From Nostoc sp. CHAB 5836 (lineage in GTDB: Bacteria > Cyanobacteriota > Cyanobacteriia > Cyanobacteriales > Nostocaceae), in the NCBI RefSeq assembly GCF_020829445.1, contig NZ_JAIVFV010000044.1, positions 1-45,012 of the forward strand: a DNA stretch of 45,012 bases, read 5' to 3'. Made by a program: the position numbers and the translations under genes. The notes below the pieces were generated by a model. The model had not been told where the DNA came from, searched no databases, and saw only the letters and a list, made by a program, of their open reading frames with translations. Of the stretch, positions 43,850 through 45,012 are shown piece by piece (within the stretch, counting starts at the first letter, position 1; every line of letters starts with the position of its first letter).

Positions 43850-45012
43850 ATGGAATTTAACAACTATTATAAAGTCGGTGGTAGTTTAAATGCTAATCAT
43901 CGTACCTATGTTGTCCGCAAAGCAGATGCACAAATTTTTCAACTGCTGAAAGCTGGGGAATATTGTTTTGTATTTAACTCGCGTCAAATGGGTAAATCTA
44001 GTTTGCGAGTTCAAACAATCAAAAAACTTAGAGCAGTCGGAATTAAATGTGCTTCTATTGATTTAACTCTCCTTGGTAGTCATACCAGTGCATCCAAATG
44101 GTATAAAGGATTTGCCAATCAGTTATTATCTAGTTTTGAAATAGATGACATAGACTTGAATAGCTGGTGGTTACAGCATGATTGTTGGACTGAGAGCCAG
44201 AGATTAAACTTACTTTTAGAGTCATTACTTCTAAATAAATTTACATCCCATATTGTGATTTTTATTGATGAAATTGACACCCTAATTTCAAGTAAATTCA
44301 AAGATGATTTTTTTGCTTTAATTCGTGCTTGTTATAATCTCCGGGCTGAATTTCCTAAATATGAGCGTTTAACTTTTTGTTTGTTAGGGGTAGCCACACC
44401 GGGAGATTTGATTCAAGAAAGAGAACGCACACCCTTTAATATTGGTAGTTCAATAGAACTAACTGGGTTTAGCTTTACAGAGGCAAAAGATGCCTTAATT
44501 CCAGGGTTGGCGGATCAGGTAGCTGATCCAGAAGCGGTATTAAAAGATGTCTTAACTTGGACTGCTGGACAACCATTTCTTACTCAGAAGTTATGCAGTT
44601 TAATTGTGCAATATCCTGAAGATAGCTATAGTAGTGTTGCTCAGTTAGTTGATCATTATATTATTCAAAACTGGTCAGCCCAAGACGAACCAGAGCATTT
44701 ACGAACAATCCGCGATCGCCTGCTACGAAATGAACAAAAAGCTGGCAGATTACTCGGATTATATCAGCAAGTTTTACACTCAAGTCAAGGAGTTATTATA
44801 GATGGCACTCCTGAACAAACCGAATTAAGGCTATCAGGTTTGGTAGTCAAAAAAGACAACTATTTGAGATTATATAACCCCATTTATCAAGCAGAAGAAT
44901 GGCAAGAGGGAAACGAAGAATTAGCCCCAGATCAAACCAACCAGTCGCCGAATCTGTGGCGGCGAATACAGCAAAATCCTAATTTGACCCTGTTTGGGGT
45001 AGGGCTAACGAG
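43850..45012 (+). CDS. AAA-like ATPase, N-terminal part (cut by window end)
   Basis: The frame is open from ATG 43850 (GGAGGG at 43841-43846) to the window edge, 387 codons. It starts MEFNNYYKVGGSLNANHRTY. Walker A is FNSRQMGKSSLRVQTIKKL and Walker B HIVIFIDEIDTLIS. Then come FCLLGVATPGDLIQ, PFNIGSSIELTGF, GQPFLTQKLC and a winged-helix-like RLSGLVVKKDNYLRLYNPIY. This is the cyanobacterial AAA-like module that normally precedes WD40, TIR, kinase or membrane domains. Such a domain should follow outside the window. It lacks the HTH of its upstream neighbour. Confidence 0.88.
   Translation, partial: MEFNNYYKVGGSLNANHRTYVVRKADAQIFQLLKAGEYCFVFNSRQMGKSSLRVQTIKKLRAVGIKCASIDLTLLGSHTSASKWYKGFANQLLSSFEIDDIDLNSWWLQHDCWTESQRLNLLLESLLLNKFTSHIVIFIDEIDTLISSKFKDDFFALIRACYNLRAEFPKYERLTFCLLGVATPGDLIQERERTPFNIGSSIELTGFSFTEAKDALIPGLADQVADPEAVLKDVLTWTAGQPFLTQKLCSLIVQYPEDSYSSVAQLVDHYIIQNWSAQDEPEHLRTIRDRLLRNEQKAGRLLGLYQQVLHSSQGVIIDGTPEQTELRLSGLVVKKDNYLRLYNPIYQAEEWQEGNEELAPDQTNQSPNLWRRIQQNPNLTLFGVGLT

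Larger units (their letters stand above)
21234..45012. mobile_element. Possible very large second nifD element (left part)
   Basis: Everything to the right of the GGATTACTCCG site would lie inside the second element if nifD is interrupted in the classical way; no right end, xisA or nifD tail is seen in 23.8 kb. The cargo (tRNAs, PPK2, SPFH protein, proteases) looks like ordinary accessory chromosome. A rearrangement that moved the nifD tail away is an equally good reading. Confidence 0.35.

Overview
The window comes from the chromosome of a heterocyst-forming, nitrogen-fixing cyanobacterium of the Nostoc/Anabaena group. The evidence is the gene order nifB-fdxN-nifS-nifU-glbN-nifH-nifD, the end of an uptake-hydrogenase hupL gene, abundant HIP1 octamers (GCGATCGC), short tandemly repeated repetitive sequences between nif genes, and families typical of these genomes (XisI, Uma2, COP23, TPR-proteases, AAA-like proteins).

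Layout. 1-5.2 kb: 3' part of hupL, then a decaying patch (cold-shock remnant, MITE, truncated Phd antitoxin), a small unknown gene, a quinone-oxidoreductase-like MDR gene, a truncated xisH with intact xisI, and a Uma2 nuclease gene. 6.0-13.4 kb: the nif cluster on the + strand, with a truncated haemoglobin gene (glbN) between nifU and nifH. 13.388-20.772 kb: a 7.4-kb element inside nifD. It is bounded by the direct repeat GTATACCCTG and carries a XisA/XisC-like tyrosine recombinase, a ribbon-helix-helix-like protein, 33-bp iterons, a cluster of GTAGAC motifs, a large primase-helicase and a gene-poor repetitive right arm. Joining across the repeat restores the nifD frame exactly. 20.77-21.23 kb: the next nifD segment. 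It stops being NifD-like at GGATTACTCCG, which I recall as the core site of the classical nifD (xisA) element. The last 40 or so codons of nifD, and nifK, are not in the remaining 23.8 kb. nifD is therefore interrupted twice.

21.2-26.4 kb: a toxin-antitoxin graveyard. It holds an intact VapBC-like pair, a HigBA pair with a truncated antitoxin, and at least five copies of the 3' end of a vapC gene, several carrying small GC-rich palindromic insertions; a gluconokinase-like gene lies among them. 26.4-31.7 kb: a PD-(D/E)XK-like protein, PPK2 polyphosphate kinase, an SPFH/slipin protein with an internally duplicated N-terminal half, and a small tRNA cluster with unusual members. 31.7-45.0 kb: a secreted protein of six near-identical 49-residue blades, an S1C protease with a PPC domain, a second Uma2 protein, a 1500-residue protein with two trypsin-like domains and about 27 TPRs, a COP23-like secreted protein and two AAA-like ATPases, the last cut by the window edge. 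MITE-like inverted repeats fill many intergenic regions, one nested in another.

How the parts fit: nifB/S/U/fdxN serve cofactor and Fe-S assembly, nifH/nifD encode nitrogenase, glbN probably handles O2 near it, and hupL recycles H2 from nitrogenase. A functional NifD would need excision of the 7.4-kb element and also a second rearrangement whose recombinase and partner site lie outside this window. All calls were made by reading the sequence; no database search was run.
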